This document shows, piece after piece, positions 9,291 through 19,445 of a stretch of DNA of 64,000 nt. The notes under the pieces are model-generated. The model did no database searches. It saw only the letters and a list, made by a program, of their open reading frames with translations, and had not been told where the DNA came from. The stretch comes from Bacillus timonensis (GTDB lineage: Bacteria > Bacillota > Bacilli > Bacillales > Bacillaceae_L). Position numbers and translations under genes: made by a program. How positions within the stretch are numbered: position 1 is the first letter of the stretch; each line of letters opens with the position of its first letter. The DNA is taken from positions 181,462 to 245,461 of the forward strand of contig NZ_SLUB01000001.1 of the NCBI RefSeq assembly GCF_004799755.1, read 5' to 3'.

Positions 9291-10160
9291 ATGAACAGAG
9301 AGCATAAAAAGGAAAGCGTTTCACATATTATATTTAGGGTGATTATGATTATTGTTGGTGCAGCCTTTGCTGCCGCTGCGATTGAACTTTTCTTAATTCC
9401 AAATAAAATTATTGATGGCGGAATCATTGGTATTTCGTTAATTGTAGATTATTTAACACCAACCTATATTTCATTTGGTTTTCTTGTCGTTGTCTTTAAT
9501 TTACCATTTATGTATTCAGGGTATAGTCAAATTGGGAAGACCTTTATGTGGTCTAGCATTCTAGGAATTGTCGTATTGGCGATCATTGAAACCTTACTTC
9601 ACTATGTGCAGCCTTTTGATATTGAACCAATACTTGCTGCTGTATTTGGAGGTCTTCTTCTTGGGACAGGCGTTGGGATTGTCATCCGTAATGGTGGGTC
9701 AATGGACGGAACTGAAATTTTATCGATTATCTTAACGAAAAAGCTCCCATTCTCTGTTGGAGAATTTGTCATGTTTATCAATATCTTTATTTTCGCACTT
9801 GCAGGTTTTGTTTTCGGTCTTGAATCTGCGATGTATTCCGTATTAGCCTATTACATTGCCTTTAAAACCATTGATGCAGTTGTAGAGGGGCTAGATGAAA
9901 CGAAGGCTGCGATTATTATTTCAGAGCAATTTAATGAGGTATCTGATGCGATCTTACATCGCCTTGGTCGTGGAACGACGAAGTTAAAAGGCAGGGGTGG
10001 ATATACGGATGAAGAAAAGGAAGTTATTTATGTTGTTGTGACAAGACTTGAGGTTACAAAATTAAAAACTATTATTCAGGAAATTGACCCTACAGCTTTT
10101 ATAACCATCATGGATACACATGAAGTAAGAGGTGGTCGCTTCAAATCTGCAGTCCACTAA
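9291..10160 (+). CDS. yqfU: YitT/DUF2179 family membrane protein
   Basis: 289 residues: five or six membrane helices (residues about 12-200) containing [18 protein letters not shown], followed by a cytosolic DUF2179 domain ([13 protein letters not shown] to the end, with [19 protein letters not shown] and [10 protein letters not shown]). This is the YitT family. Transport or regulatory substrate unknown. RBS ATTGGAGTGATGG lies before ATG 9291. Ends in a long hairpin terminator, so it is not part of the zinc operon downstream. Confidence 0.87.
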   Translation: MNREHKKESVSHIIFRVIMIIVGAAFAAAAIELFLIPNKIIDGGIIGISLIVDYLTPTYISFGFLVVVFNLPFMYSGYSQIGKTFMWSSILGIVVLAIIETLLHYVQPFDIEPILAAVFGGLLLGTGVGIVIRNGGSMDGTEILSIILTKKLPFSVGEFVMFINIFIFALAGFVFGLESAMYSVLAYYIAFKTIDAVVEGLDETKAAIIISEQFNEVSDAILHRLGRGTTKLKGRGGYTDEEKEVIYVVVTRLEVTKLKTIIQEIDPTAFITIMDTHEVRGGRFKSAVH

Positions 10161-10167
10161 AGGGAAT

Positions 10168-10234
10168 AGATTAACTCTTTTTCAAAAGGTTCTGTTTGTA
10201 AACAGATTTTTTTAAAAAGGGTTAATCTTTTTTT
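10168..10234 (+). terminator. Long hairpin terminator after yqfU
   Basis: Outer arms GATTAACTCTTTTT and AAAAAGGGTTAATC pair with one wobble; an inner palindrome TCTGTTTGTAAACAGA lies within. A T run follows. Confidence 0.7.
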
Positions 10235-10248
10235 GGTTATCAATTACC

Positions 10249-10306
10249 TTTACTTTATAAATTTCATCCTGTATACTTCATAAAGTATAAATCGTAATGA
10301 TTCTTA
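10249..10306 (+). promoter_or_regulatory. znuCB-zur promoter with candidate Zur box
   Basis: TTTACT (10249-10254), 17-bp spacer, TATACT (10272-10277). Just downstream lies TCGTAAT-G-ATTCTTA (10292-10306): the left half is a perfect match and the right half 4 of 7 to the Bacillus Zur consensus TCGTAAT-N-ATTACGA. Placement over the start region suits repression by zinc-loaded Zur, which is encoded in the same operon. Confidence 0.68.
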
Positions 10307-10339
10307 ATAAGATCAAAATATACAAAAAAAGGTGATAAT

Positions 10340-11104
10340 TTGACAAACTCAAATTCGGTATTGACAATTAATGATCTTTCTTTTAGATATGAGGAGCAAA
10401 CCGTATTAGAAAACATCAATTTAGTTGTCCCCAAAAGCTCATTCCTAGCAATTGTCGGACCAAATGGTTCTGGTAAAACAACGTTACTTAAAAGTATTCT
10501 AGGGCTAGTAAAGCTGCAAAAAGGGACAATTGAACTGTTTGGAACACCGATTTCAAAATTTAAGGACTGGTCGAAAATCGGATTTGTTTCCCAAAAAGCG
10601 AACAGCTTTAACTCCGGCTTTCCTGCAACTGTATTTGAAGTTGTTTCCAGTGGATTGACGTCGAAGCTTGGTTTGTTTCATTTTTTCAAGCAGCAGCATA
10701 AGGAAAAGGTTGTGGAAGCTCTTCAATCGGTCGGGATGGAGAAGTTTATAAATCGAAACATTGGCGAACTTTCAGGAGGGCAACAACAGCGTGTCTTTAT
10801 CGCAAGGGCTCTTGTAAGTGAACCAGAGCTTCTCATCCTTGATGAGCCAACGGTCGGAGTAGATGCTAAGACAGTTCAAGCATTTTATCATATGCTTGAA
10901 GATATTAATAAAAATAAGGGAATTACATTGATTTTAGTTACTCATGATGTAGGGACAATTTCGGAAAAGGTATCCCATGTCGCATGTTTAAATAAGCATC
11001 TTCATTTCCATGGAAGTGCAAAGGAATTTGAACATATTCAAGACAAGGATTTATCCCACTATTATGGCCATCCACTTCATGTAATTACCCATGAACAAAC
11101 CTGA
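10340..11104 (+). CDS. znuC: Zinc ABC transporter ATP-binding protein
   Basis: TTG start at 10340, 5 nt after AAAGGTGA. 254 residues. ATPase motifs: Walker A GPNGSGKTT, signature LSGGQQQR, Walker B LLILDEPTVGVD, and the switch histidine in VTHD. The family is manganese/zinc/iron ABC importers; zinc is inferred from the Zur box and the zur gene in the operon. The substrate-binding lipoprotein (ZnuA) is not in the window. The last bases run into the znuB ribosome binding site. Confidence 0.92.
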   Translation: MTNSNSVLTINDLSFRYEEQTVLENINLVVPKSSFLAIVGPNGSGKTTLLKSILGLVKLQKGTIELFGTPISKFKDWSKIGFVSQKANSFNSGFPATVFEVVSSGLTSKLGLFHFFKQQHKEKVVEALQSVGMEKFINRNIGELSGGQQQRVFIARALVSEPELLILDEPTVGVDAKTVQAFYHMLEDINKNKGITLILVTHDVGTISEKVSHVACLNKHLHFHGSAKEFEHIQDKDLSHYYGHPLHVITHEQT

Positions 11105-11117
11105 GGAAGGTGAAACA

Positions 11118-11960
11118 ATGCTTTCAGACATATTTCAATATGAATTTTTACAAAATGCATTCTTAAGTGGTTTACTGATTGGGTTGATTGCACCATTGCT
11201 CGGTGTTTTTATTGTGGTAAGACGGCTCTCTCTCATTGCAGATGCCTTAAGCCATGTGACATTAGCAGGAATTGCGGCAAGTCTTTTACTTGAAAAAAAG
11301 TTGGGACTTACTCAACCAGTTAATCCTATTTACATGGGAATGACATTTTCAGTTGTTGGCTCACTTTTTATTGAACGATTACGAACGGTATACAAGCACT
11401 ATCAAGAGCTTGCAATTCCCATCATCTTATCTGGTGGGATAGGTTTGGGTGTAATTTTTATTTCACTTGCAGATGGTTTTAATACCGATTTATTTAATTA
11501 TTTATTTGGTAGTGTGAGCGCAATTAGCCGTTCCGATTTATGGACCATTCTAGGGATAACAATGCTTGTAATTTTCATTGTGATTTTTCTGTATAAGGAA
11601 TTATTTCTTTTATCATTTGATGAAGAACATGCAGCCGTTTCAGGGATTAATGCAAAAACGATCCACTTTATCTTTATTGTGACTGTTGCGTTAGTGATTG
11701 CTGCCTCGATGAGAATTGTCGGAATTTTATTAGTATCTTCATTAATGACATTACCGGTTGCGGCTGCGATTCGGATTGCCCAAGGCTTTAAACAAACGAT
11801 TATTCTTTCAGTCATTTTTGGTGAAGTAGCAGTTGTTTTTGGATTAGTACTTTCTTATTACCTGGATTTGGCTCCTGGAGGAACAATTGTTGTCCTATCA
11901 ATCATGATTCTTTTAGGTGCAATAGGTTGGAAAAAATGGTGGAAAGGAAGAGCGGTATGA
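11118..11960 (+). CDS. znuB: Zinc ABC transporter permease
   Basis: Start at ATG 11118, which has GAGGAAGGTGA in front; an in-frame ATG at 11091 lies inside znuC and has no site. 280 residues with about eight membrane helices, starting with [20 protein letters not shown] and the family segment [19 protein letters not shown]. Forms the membrane channel with ZnuC. Its TGA overlaps the zur ATG (ATGA), showing tight coupling. Confidence 0.92.
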   Translation: MLSDIFQYEFLQNAFLSGLLIGLIAPLLGVFIVVRRLSLIADALSHVTLAGIAASLLLEKKLGLTQPVNPIYMGMTFSVVGSLFIERLRTVYKHYQELAIPIILSGGIGLGVIFISLADGFNTDLFNYLFGSVSAISRSDLWTILGITMLVIFIVIFLYKELFLLSFDEEHAAVSGINAKTIHFIFIVTVALVIAASMRIVGILLVSSLMTLPVAAAIRIAQGFKQTIILSVIFGEVAVVFGLVLSYYLDLAPGGTIVVLSIMILLGAIGWKKWWKGRAV

Positions 11961-12370
11961 ATGTATCTGAAGCGATGGAATTAATGAAAGAAAAAGGATT
12001 TAAACATACTGGAAAAAGACAGGAAATGCTTGAACTGTTTTCTGTTTCTGATAAATATTTAACCGCAAAGGATGTTTTGGATAACTTAAAAGGAAACTAT
12101 CCAGGACTAAGCTTTGACACAATTTATCGAAACCTCTCTTTATTTGTTGATCTCGGCATTTTGGAAACGACCGAACTATCTGGCGAGAAACACTTCCGCT
12201 TTACCTGCGGTGGAAGCCATCATCACCACCATTTTATCTGCTTGGAATGTGGAAAAACAAAGGAAATTGAATCCTGTCCGATGGATAAGATCATCGACAA
12301 TTTATCAGGATATGATGTAACGGGTCATAAATTTGAAATTTACGGATCATGTCCAGAATGTCGTGCATAA
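11957..12370 (+). CDS. zur: Zinc uptake regulator, Fur family
   Basis: ATG 11957 overlaps the znuB stop, with GGAAAGGAAG upstream. 137 residues. Winged-helix DNA-binding domain ([31 protein letters not shown]), then a dimerisation domain with the histidine run [14 protein letters not shown] and CPECRA, the paired cysteines that hold the structural zinc. Zur rather than Fur or PerR is inferred from the operon with znuCB and the upstream Zur-type box. Confidence 0.93.
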   Translation: MNVSEAMELMKEKGFKHTGKRQEMLELFSVSDKYLTAKDVLDNLKGNYPGLSFDTIYRNLSLFVDLGILETTELSGEKHFRFTCGGSHHHHHFICLECGKTKEIESCPMDKIIDNLSGYDVTGHKFEIYGSCPECRA

Positions 12371-12481
12371 CAGTTTCTCAAATATGATTCCCTATATAGT
12401 CAATGATTAACAATTATATTTCTAACTTCCTTAACTCATACTATAAATGCTCCTCACCCATAAGGAAAGCGAGGGATAAGC

Positions 12482-12868
12482 ATGGCAGAACAAGACAAAA
12501 ACGTAAGAAACAATCAAGACAATAATGATTTTGATTACTACGTTGATCCAAACATTGGTGCAAATGCTGACTCAAGCTATAATGAGGAAACGGCAGCAGA
12601 GGTTGCCGCCCCAATCAATTATGGAACCACGAGACGTGAAGTGGACCGTGATCATACAGAAGATAGAGCAGGTGGTGCGGGCTTAGGCTGGTTAGCTCTT
12701 GCTTTATCTATTATTTCCTTATTTGTAATGCCTGTATTATTAGGAGCAGCAGGTATTATTATTGGATTCATTGCACGCCGACGTGGAGCAACTGGTTTAG
12801 GAGCATGGGCAATCGGGATCGGTGCAGTATCGATTATCGTAGGCATCTTCATCCTCCCATTCTTTTAA
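12482..12868 (+). CDS. yqfX: YqfX-like small membrane protein
   Basis: 128 residues. The N-terminal 60 residues are hydrophilic and Asn/Asp-rich (NNQDNNDFDYYVDPNIG); two membrane helices follow (LGWLALALSIISLFVMPVLL and LGAWAIGIGAVSIIVGIFIL) with an RRRG turn between, as in DUF4190-type proteins. Located between zur and ispG as in B. subtilis. Function unknown. RBS GCGAGGGAT before ATG 12482. Confidence 0.82.
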   Translation: MAEQDKNVRNNQDNNDFDYYVDPNIGANADSSYNEETAAEVAAPINYGTTRREVDRDHTEDRAGGAGLGWLALALSIISLFVMPVLLGAAGIIIGFIARRRGATGLGAWAIGIGAVSIIVGIFILPFF

Positions 12869-12885
12869 CAAATAACTGTAAATAA

Positions 12886-12917
12886 AATAAGCCCGACACT
12901 TTTGTGTCGGGCTTATT
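12886..12917. terminator. Bidirectional terminator between yqfX and ispG
   Basis: Perfect stem AATAAGCCCGACAC / GTGTCGGGCTTATT with a 4-nt loop between convergent genes. Confidence 0.9.
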
Positions 12918-12921
12918 TCTA

Positions 12922-14022
12922 TTATTTTTGTTCAGCAGCTTGTTTTGCGTAATATTCTTCAGCAAGCTTGTCAATTTCTTTTTTCAATTCTTCTACCATG
13001 GTTTCCTCTGGTACTTTACGAACAGTTTTGCCGTGACGGAACAGTAATCCTTCTCCTCTTGCTCCTGCAATCCCAATATCGGCTTCACGAGCTTCACCTG
13101 GACCGTTAACCGCACAGCCTAAAACTGACACCTTAATAGGTGCTTTAATCGTTGAAATATACTCTTCTACCTCATTTGCAATTTTGATAAGGTCAATTTC
13201 AATTCGTCCACATGTTGGACATGAGATTAAGGTTGCCGCATTTGAAGCTAATCCAAATGATTTTAACAATTCACGCGCAACTTTTACTTCCTCAACAGGG
13301 TCTGCACTTAGTGACACACGTAATGTATTTCCGATACCCTTACTTAAAATTGCACCCAAGCCAGCCGCACTTTTTACAGTACCAGAGAAAAGAGTTCCAG
13401 ATTCAGTAATACCCAAGTGTAATGGATAATCGAATGCTTTCGCCGCTTTTTCATATGCTTCGATTGCGAGTGGTACATTGGACGCCTTCATTGACACGAT
13501 AATGTCATGGAAATCAAGGTCTTCTAGGATTTTAATATGGTGTAATGCACTTTCCACCATACCGTCTGCAGTAGGGTAACCATATTTATCAAGGATGCGT
13601 TTTTCTAATGATCCTGCATTTACCCCGATACGAATTGGAATTCCTTTTTCCTTTGCTGCTTTAACAACAGCTTCAACCTTTTCTTTACGACCGATATTAC
13701 CAGGGTTAATCCGAATTTTATCGGCTCCTCCTTCAATTGCTTTTAAGGCTAATTTATAATCGAAATGTATATCAACTACGAGAGGAATTGAAATTCTTTT
13801 CTTGATTTCTGGAATCGCATTTGCAGCACGCTCATCTGGGCATGCCACACGAACTATTTGACATCCTGCTTCTTCAAGACGTTTGATCTCTGCAACAGTT
13901 GCCTCAACATCATGTGTTTTAGTAGTGGTCATACTTTGAATAACTACTTCATTATTACCACCAATCGTTAAATTACCAACCTTCACAGGACGTGTTTTTG
14001 TACGATGGATGATTTCACTCAC
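12922..14022 (-). CDS. ispG: (E)-4-hydroxy-3-methylbut-2-enyl-diphosphate synthase
   Basis: Penultimate MEP-pathway enzyme, iron-sulfur dependent. 366 residues from a GTG at 14022 that follows AAAGGAGC. Motifs: [16 protein letters not shown] at the start, [21 protein letters not shown], and the cluster cysteines in SCPTCGR and [10 protein letters not shown]. Has its own promoter at 14126-14154. Confidence 0.97.
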   Translation of the reverse strand: MSEIIHRTKTRPVKVGNLTIGGNNEVVIQSMTTTKTHDVEATVAEIKRLEEAGCQIVRVACPDERAANAIPEIKKRISIPLVVDIHFDYKLALKAIEGGADKIRINPGNIGRKEKVEAVVKAAKEKGIPIRIGVNAGSLEKRILDKYGYPTADGMVESALHHIKILEDLDFHDIIVSMKASNVPLAIEAYEKAAKAFDYPLHLGITESGTLFSGTVKSAAGLGAILSKGIGNTLRVSLSADPVEEVKVARELLKSFGLASNAATLISCPTCGRIEIDLIKIANEVEEYISTIKAPIKVSVLGCAVNGPGEAREADIGIAGARGEGLLFRHGKTVRKVPEETMVEELKKEIDKLAEEYYAKQAAEQK

Positions 14023-14125
14023 GAATATCGCTCCTTTAAGTTAAAACCTATTTAATCATAATCACTTCTATAAGAGTAATCCTTTATAAGAAAAATATCT
14101 AGTCTAAAGAATTATTTACTTGCCT

Positions 14126-14154
14126 ATTTTACAGTTGAATCAAAAAATTGACAA
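14126..14154 (-). promoter_or_regulatory. Sigma-A promoter for ispG
   Basis: On the - strand TTGTCA (14149-14154), 17-bp spacer, TAAAAT (14126-14131), about 105 bp before the ispG GTG. Confidence 0.65.
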
Positions 14155-14164
14155 GAAAAGACCC

Positions 14165-14491
14165 TTATTCATCCGTATAGATTGGGAATTTATAGGTTTT
14201 TCCAATTTGGAGAAGATCGGCTTTGCTATTTGGATTAAGTTCTTCAAAATCTTCAATTACAGAATCAATAGAAGAGATCTGCTTCCCTTCATTTAAATTT
14301 TCGACGATGGATAATAACGTATCACCGGCATTTATCTTAATTTCCTTATATGGATGATTTGGTGTTTTCGCTATAACCTCTGTTACCTCTATTGTTTCAC
14401 TTTTTGCAATTTGTAGAGTTCCAAATCTTACATCGTAATAAATAATAAATAGAATAAATACAATTGCTAGGAATGCGAAGAATCGCTTCAT
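14165..14491 (-). CDS. yqfZ: YqfZ-like membrane-anchored LysM protein
   Basis: 108 residues from ATG 14491, 8 nt after GGAGG. N-terminal membrane anchor (FFAFLAIVFILFIIYYDV) then a single LysM-type fold: IKINAGDTLLSIVENLN ... DFEELNPNSKADLLQIGKTYKFP. LysM domains bind peptidoglycan. Position upstream of ispG fits B. subtilis YqfZ. Role unknown. Confidence 0.82.
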   Translation of the reverse strand: MKRFFAFLAIVFILFIIYYDVRFGTLQIAKSETIEVTEVIAKTPNHPYKEIKINAGDTLLSIVENLNEGKQISSIDSVIEDFEELNPNSKADLLQIGKTYKFPIYTDE

Positions 14492-14763
14492 ATCCAAAAC
14501 CTCCGATAGATCAACTTATTAAAGAATATGCACCTCAATTCTTGATATTCCAAAAATTAATAGAAAGAAACAAAATTTAATAGAAAACTTTACAGCACAT
14601 ACTTTTGATGGATCGAGTGAAAAATAGAGTTACGAGAGATGAACGAATCCGAATGTTACAGGATTGTAAATTTACTTTATATTACCTTTACATAAAAAAA
14701 AGACTAGGGTACTATCTTTTATGGGCTTGCTAAAAAATATCTAAAAACATAGGAGTTGGCAAT

Positions 14764-16398
14764 GTGGAACTAGATGTACAAAGTATGATATTCCAGTTTA
14801 TAGGCGGTCTTGGTATTTTCCTTTTTGGTATCAAGTACATGGGAGATGGACTACAAAAGTCTGCAGGGGATAAACTGAGAGATATTTTAGATAAGTTTAC
14901 AACCAATCCATTTATGGGAGTTCTCGCAGGGGTATTTGTTACATGTTTAATTCAAAGTAGTTCGGGAACAACGGTAATCGTCGTAGGACTTGTAAGCGCA
15001 GGGTTCATGACGCTACGACAAGCGATTGGTGTTATCATGGGGGCAAATATCGGAACAACGATTACTGCATTTATCATTGGTATTAAAATATCTGATTACG
15101 CACTTCCGATAATTGCTGTAGGGGCTGTCTTACTTTTCTTCTTTAAAAATAAGAGAGTACATAATTTTGGACAAATTGTTTTCGGATTTGGTTCACTTTT
15201 CTTAGGTTTAGAACTAATGGGAGATGGAATGAAACCTCTCCGTTCTCTCGAAGCCTTTCATGATTTAACAGTAAATATGAGTTCGAGCCCAATACTTGGT
15301 GTTGTGATTGGTACAGTATTTACTGTGATTGTGCAAAGTTCAAGTGCAACAATCGGTATACTGCAAGGCCTATTTGGTGAAGGGTTGTTAGACTTAAATG
15401 CAGCACTTCCGGTATTATTTGGTGATAATATTGGGACGACAATTACTGCAGTCTTAGCATCAATCGGTGCTTCGGTCGCTGCAAAAAGGGCAGCTTTAAC
15501 ACATGTATTATTCAATATTATTGGAACTAGCATTTTCTTGATTCTCCTTATACCATTTACAACATTCATTAGATTTTTACAAGATGTATGGAGTTTAAAT
15601 CCGGAAATGACAATTGCATTTGCGCATGGAACATTTAACATTACAAATACAATTATTCAATTTCCGTTTATTGCTGTTTTAGCATTTATCGTGACGAAAC
15701 TTATTCCAGGCGAGGATTCGCTGATTGAATATAAGGCAAAACATCTTGACCCTGTCTTTATTGAACAATCTCCTGCAATTGCTTTGGGGCAAGCAAGGGA
15801 AGAAGTCGTTCGAATGGGTGGATTTGCAGTTAAAGGACTAGAGGAATCAAATACCTATTTAAATGACAAATCCCAAAAATATGCGGATACCGCTATGCAA
15901 ATTGAGGACGCAATAAATAATTTAGATAAAAAAATAACAGACTATTTAATAAAAATATCTTCTAGATCGCTTTCAGCACAGGAATCTGCGTTACACTCTA
16001 TGCTTGTAAACACAGTCCGTGATATCGAAAGAGTCGGGGACCATTTTGAAAATGTTGTGGAATTAGTCGACTATCAAATTTCTAATAAAGTGAAGTTGAC
16101 TGAAGATGCAATGGAAGATCTTAATGAAATGTTTAAATTAACGGTTTATACAGTAAGTGAGGCTGTTCAAAGTCTACAAAATAATGATCGTACATTAGCA
16201 ATTGATGTCGTGAAACAAGAGGAAAAAATTGATTCAATGGAACGGGCTTTACGGAAGAAACATATTCTTCGTCTAAATGAAGGAAAATGTTCAGGACAAG
16301 CGGGTATCGTATTCGTTGACATCATTAGTAATTTAGAACGTATCGGTGACCACGCTGTAAATATTGCCGAAGCCGTTCTAGGAGAAAGAAATCTTTAA
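14764..16398 (+). CDS. Na+/phosphate cotransporter family protein with PhoU-like domain
   Basis: GTG start at 14764 after AGGAG. 544 residues. Membrane part (1-320) is an inverted duplication with QSSSGTTVIVVGLVSAG and QSSSATIGILQG, the two QSSS motifs that form the phosphate/sodium site in this family. The C-terminal 200 residues are PhoU-like helices with repeated DIERVGDHFENVVE and LERIGDHAVNIAE motifs. Likely sodium-coupled phosphate transport; a weak Pho-box-like pair lies upstream. Ends in a terminator, so monocistronic. Confidence 0.9.
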   Translation: MELDVQSMIFQFIGGLGIFLFGIKYMGDGLQKSAGDKLRDILDKFTTNPFMGVLAGVFVTCLIQSSSGTTVIVVGLVSAGFMTLRQAIGVIMGANIGTTITAFIIGIKISDYALPIIAVGAVLLFFFKNKRVHNFGQIVFGFGSLFLGLELMGDGMKPLRSLEAFHDLTVNMSSSPILGVVIGTVFTVIVQSSSATIGILQGLFGEGLLDLNAALPVLFGDNIGTTITAVLASIGASVAAKRAALTHVLFNIIGTSIFLILLIPFTTFIRFLQDVWSLNPEMTIAFAHGTFNITNTIIQFPFIAVLAFIVTKLIPGEDSLIEYKAKHLDPVFIEQSPAIALGQAREEVVRMGGFAVKGLEESNTYLNDKSQKYADTAMQIEDAINNLDKKITDYLIKISSRSLSAQESALHSMLVNTVRDIERVGDHFENVVELVDYQISNKVKLTEDAMEDLNEMFKLTVYTVSEAVQSLQNNDRTLAIDVVKQEEKIDSMERALRKKHILRLNEGKCSGQAGIVFVDIISNLERIGDHAVNIAEAVLGERNL

Positions 16399-16415
16399 AA
16401 GTTTAACTTTCATGA

Positions 16416-16449
16416 AATACAAGGCATTAAAGGATGCCTTGTATTTTTT
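16416..16449 (+). terminator. Terminator after the Na/Pi transporter gene
   Basis: Stem AATACAAGGCA / TGCCTTGTATT followed by a T run, just before the RBS of yqgC. Confidence 0.85.
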
Positions 16450-16465
16450 ATAAAGGAGGTTTCTT

Positions 16466-16948
16466 ATGAGCATTTTGATGTGGATAATTATTATTGTATT
16501 GTTCGTTATCGCTTTTGTTGGACTTGTCTATCCTATCATTCCAAGTGTACTTTTTATCGCCGGAGGCTTTTTGATTTATGGACTTTTTCAAGGCTTTGAT
16601 TCGTTGAGTATTTGGTTCTGGGTTATAGAAGGGTTGTTTCTCCTTCTCTTATTAGGGGCAGATTACGCAACTAATTTACTGGGAGTTAAAAAGTACGGCG
16701 GAAGCAAGGCAGCTGTTTGGGGAAGTACCATTGGGCTTCTTGTTGGACCTTTTGTGATTCCGATATTGGGTATTATCATTGGCCCGTTCCTTGGAGCTTT
16801 TTTAGCAGAATTACTTGTACATAAAAAGGATCTTAAGGATGCTTTTAAAAGTGGGATAGGCTCACTTATTGGTTTTCTTAGTGGTGTTCTTGCAAAAGGT
16901 CTTATTCAAGTGATCATGATTATTTTTTTTTTATTTGTCGTACTTTAA
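16466..16948 (+). CDS. yqgC: DUF456 family membrane protein (YqgC)
   Basis: 160 residues, almost entirely hydrophobic with four to five helices. Glycine-rich segments [19 protein letters not shown] and [13 protein letters not shown] are typical of DUF456. Strong RBS AAAGGAGG before ATG 16466. Function unknown. Lies just upstream of sodA as in B. subtilis. Confidence 0.85.
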   Translation: MSILMWIIIIVLFVIAFVGLVYPIIPSVLFIAGGFLIYGLFQGFDSLSIWFWVIEGLFLLLLLGADYATNLLGVKKYGGSKAAVWGSTIGLLVGPFVIPILGIIIGPFLGAFLAELLVHKKDLKDAFKSGIGSLIGFLSGVLAKGLIQVIMIIFFLFVVL

Positions 16949-17111
16949 GAATAAAATTAGAACTCCAGAGGAATCTTAAATCTGGTGTCGTTACAAAGCT
17001 TTTTATTTGAAAGATTATACTTATTTTGGTAATCTAACAAGTGAGGGCTGTTGAAGACGTATTCGTTTTCAAAAGGTTCATTATTACATATTTTTTAAGG
17101 AGGAATTAACC

Positions 17112-17720
17112 ATGGCATACGAATTACCACAATTACCTTATGCTTATGATGCACTAGAACCACATATTGACAAGGAAACAATGAACATTCACCACACTAA
17201 GCATCACAACACTTACATTACTAATGTAAACAATGCAATTGCAGGTAAAGCTGATTTAGAAAGCAAATCAGTAGAAGAGTTAGTTTCTAATCTTGATGCT
17301 GTTCCAGAAGATATTCGTACAGCAGTAAGAAACAATGGTGGTGGACATGCAAACCACAGCTTATTCTGGACAATTCTTTCTCCAAACGGTGGCGGCGAGC
17401 CAACAGGTGAGCTAGCTGACGCTATTAACAGCAAATTCGGCAGCTTTGAAGCATTCAAAGATGAGTTTTCAAAAGCAGCAACAACTCGTTTCGGTTCTGG
17501 TTGGGCTTGGTTAGTTGTTAACAATGGTGAGCTAGAAGTAACAAGTACTCCTAACCAAGACTCTCCATTAATGGAAGGTAAAACTCCAGTTCTAGGTCTT
17601 GATGTTTGGGAGCACGCTTACTACCTAAACTATCAAAACCGTCGTCCTGATTACATTGCTGCATTCTTCAATGTAGTTAATTGGGAAGAAGTAGCAAATC
17701 GTTATAACGCTGCAAAATAA
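17112..17720 (+). CDS. sodA: Superoxide dismutase (Mn)
   Basis: 202 residues, the standard size. Converts superoxide to hydrogen peroxide and oxygen. Metal ligands sit in the expected motifs: [25 protein letters not shown], and [27 protein letters not shown] is also canonical. Strong RBS TAAGGAGG before ATG 17112. Monocistronic with its own terminator. Confidence 0.97.
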   Translation: MAYELPQLPYAYDALEPHIDKETMNIHHTKHHNTYITNVNNAIAGKADLESKSVEELVSNLDAVPEDIRTAVRNNGGGHANHSLFWTILSPNGGGEPTGELADAINSKFGSFEAFKDEFSKAATTRFGSGWAWLVVNNGELEVTSTPNQDSPLMEGKTPVLGLDVWEHAYYLNYQNRRPDYIAAFFNVVNWEEVANRYNAAK

Positions 17721-17727
17721 TATTGGT

Positions 17728-17762
17728 AAAGCCGGTGGATTCGTTCACTGGCTTTTTATTTT
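17728..17762 (+). terminator. Terminator after sodA
   Basis: Stem AAAGCCGGTG / CACTGGCTTT with one mismatch, then a T run. Confidence 0.82.
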
Positions 17763-17778
17763 TTACTCAAACTTTTAT

Positions 17779-17895
17779 GTCTAGCTTTAGGCACCATCGG
17801 ATCGAGGTCATAAGTCATCACTTCTAAAGGTCCAAAAGGACTTTTGTCAGAGTTTGTCTTGTACTTGTCGCAGATTCGCAGGCGCCTAAAGCTTT
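17779..17895. repeat. Dispersed hairpin repeat A, copy 2
   Basis: Noncoding element of about 117 bp. Ends pair as AGCTTTAGGCACC / GGCGCCTAAAGCT (12 of 13). It shares the TCGAGGTCATAAG core with the copy at 156-264 but the interior differs, including an AGGTCC/GGACTT inner arm. It lies between the sodA terminator and yqgE. Confidence 0.65.
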
Positions 17896-17960
17896 TCTTT
17901 GTATATCTCCTTTTTTTTATCACACAATAATGAGTGTAGATAGAAAAGGGGAGTCAGCAA

Positions 17961-19247
17961 ATGTTTCGTTTTAAAAAGGTACTAGGTGATGTACCCATAC
18001 ACAGAGATTTGATTTTGTTACTTGTCATTGGTGGATTATATGCACTAAGTATCGCTTTATCAAACACGTTCGTTAACGTATATTTATGGAAGCAATCTGG
18101 TGAATTTAAGGATTTAGGCTTATATAATTTGGCAGTTGTCGTCTTGCAACCATTAACCTTTATTCTGGCTGGGAGATGGGCTAAAAAAATTGATAGAGTG
18201 ATCGTACTTAGGCTTGGAGTTTCATTCTTAGCCATTTTTTATATCACTGTCTTATGGATTGGTGAGAGCGCCTCACACTATTTGTTACTTTTAGGAGCCC
18301 TACTTGGGATTGGCTATGGCTTTTACTGGCTAGCCTTTAATGTTTTAACCTTTGAAATTACAGAGCCTGAAACACGAGACTTTTTTAATGGATTTTTAGG
18401 GTTACTTGGTTCCTTTGCTGGAATGATTGGTCCTATTGCAGCGGGAATCATCATTTCCTCAATGAAGAGTTTTACCGGATATACCGTCATATTTGGAATA
18501 TCCTTAGGCTTGTTTGCAGGAGCAGTTGTTCTAAGCTTTTTCTTAAAAAGACGAAGTGCTGAAGGGGATTTTGTTTTTAGGCGAATTCTGGAAGAACGAA
18601 AATATAATTCAAATTGGAAGCATATCTTGCATGCTCACTTTTTTCAAGGAATTCGTGAAGGCACATTTGTATTTGTTATTTCGGTGTTTGTATTCGTGGC
18701 AACTGGCAGTGAATTGGCTTTAGGAAAATTTGGATTGATTAATTCAGCCGTATCCTTTTTGGTTTATTTTTTAGCAACGAGGTTAATCAAAAAGAAAATG
18801 CGCAAAAAGGCAATTCTTGTTGGAGGCTTATTGGTATATCTTGCTATTTTTGTGATTCTTTTTGAGGTAACCTATGCAAGGCTGATTTTATATGGTGTTA
18901 TTATTGGGCTTGCGTATCCAATTATGCTTGTTCCTTATAACTCATTAACTTATGATGTGATTGGAAAAGGATGGAATGCAAAAGAGATGAGGATTGAATA
19001 TGTAGTCGTAAGGGAGGTCTTCTTAAATATTGGAAGGATTCTGTCGATCGTATTGTTTTTGATCACAATCGCCTTTTTTGATGAAAAGCAAAGTATTCCA
19101 ATTCTATTAGCTATTATTGGTGCAGGACATTTACTGCTTTATTTTCCTATCAGACGAATTGAAACACCTGATGCTGCTGGTAAAGTTCAATCAAAATCGG
19201 CTGCAAATCGAAAATTAATTGAGGGTGAAGGAGGATCAACCGCCTAA
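17961..19247 (+). CDS. yqgE: MFS transporter (YqgE)
   Basis: 428 residues with about 12 membrane helices in two halves, joined by a basic cytosolic loop (LKRRSAEGDFVFRRILEERKYN). Family-type segment LGIGYGFYWLAFNVLTFEIT. Substrate unknown. RBS GGGGAGTCAGC before ATG 17961. Same position between sodA and pbpA as B. subtilis yqgE. Confidence 0.85.
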   Translation: MFRFKKVLGDVPIHRDLILLLVIGGLYALSIALSNTFVNVYLWKQSGEFKDLGLYNLAVVVLQPLTFILAGRWAKKIDRVIVLRLGVSFLAIFYITVLWIGESASHYLLLLGALLGIGYGFYWLAFNVLTFEITEPETRDFFNGFLGLLGSFAGMIGPIAAGIIISSMKSFTGYTVIFGISLGLFAGAVVLSFFLKRRSAEGDFVFRRILEERKYNSNWKHILHAHFFQGIREGTFVFVISVFVFVATGSELALGKFGLINSAVSFLVYFLATRLIKKKMRKKAILVGGLLVYLAIFVILFEVTYARLILYGVIIGLAYPIMLVPYNSLTYDVIGKGWNAKEMRIEYVVVREVFLNIGRILSIVLFLITIAFFDEKQSIPILLAIIGAGHLLLYFPIRRIETPDAAGKVQSKSAANRKLIEGEGGSTA

Positions 19248-19359
19248 CCTTATTCAGCGAATGCCTGTTATAGGTAAGTGTCTTTCGATGGAAGCCTCAA
19301 ATTTACTAGTTTTTTTCATGGAAAAAAGATTGAATTTCTTTTACAATAGAAGATAAAGG

Positions 19360-19386
19360 CACCTAGCCTGGCTAGGTGTTTTTTCA
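19360..19386 (+). terminator. Terminator after yqgE
   Basis: Stem CACCTAGCC / GGCTAGGTG with a very short loop and six T. Confidence 0.85.
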
Positions 19387-19445
19387 TTCATAAGAATGTA
19401 GCGCAATGATAAAATTAGTAGTAGGCAAAAAAATAAAGGTAGTTG

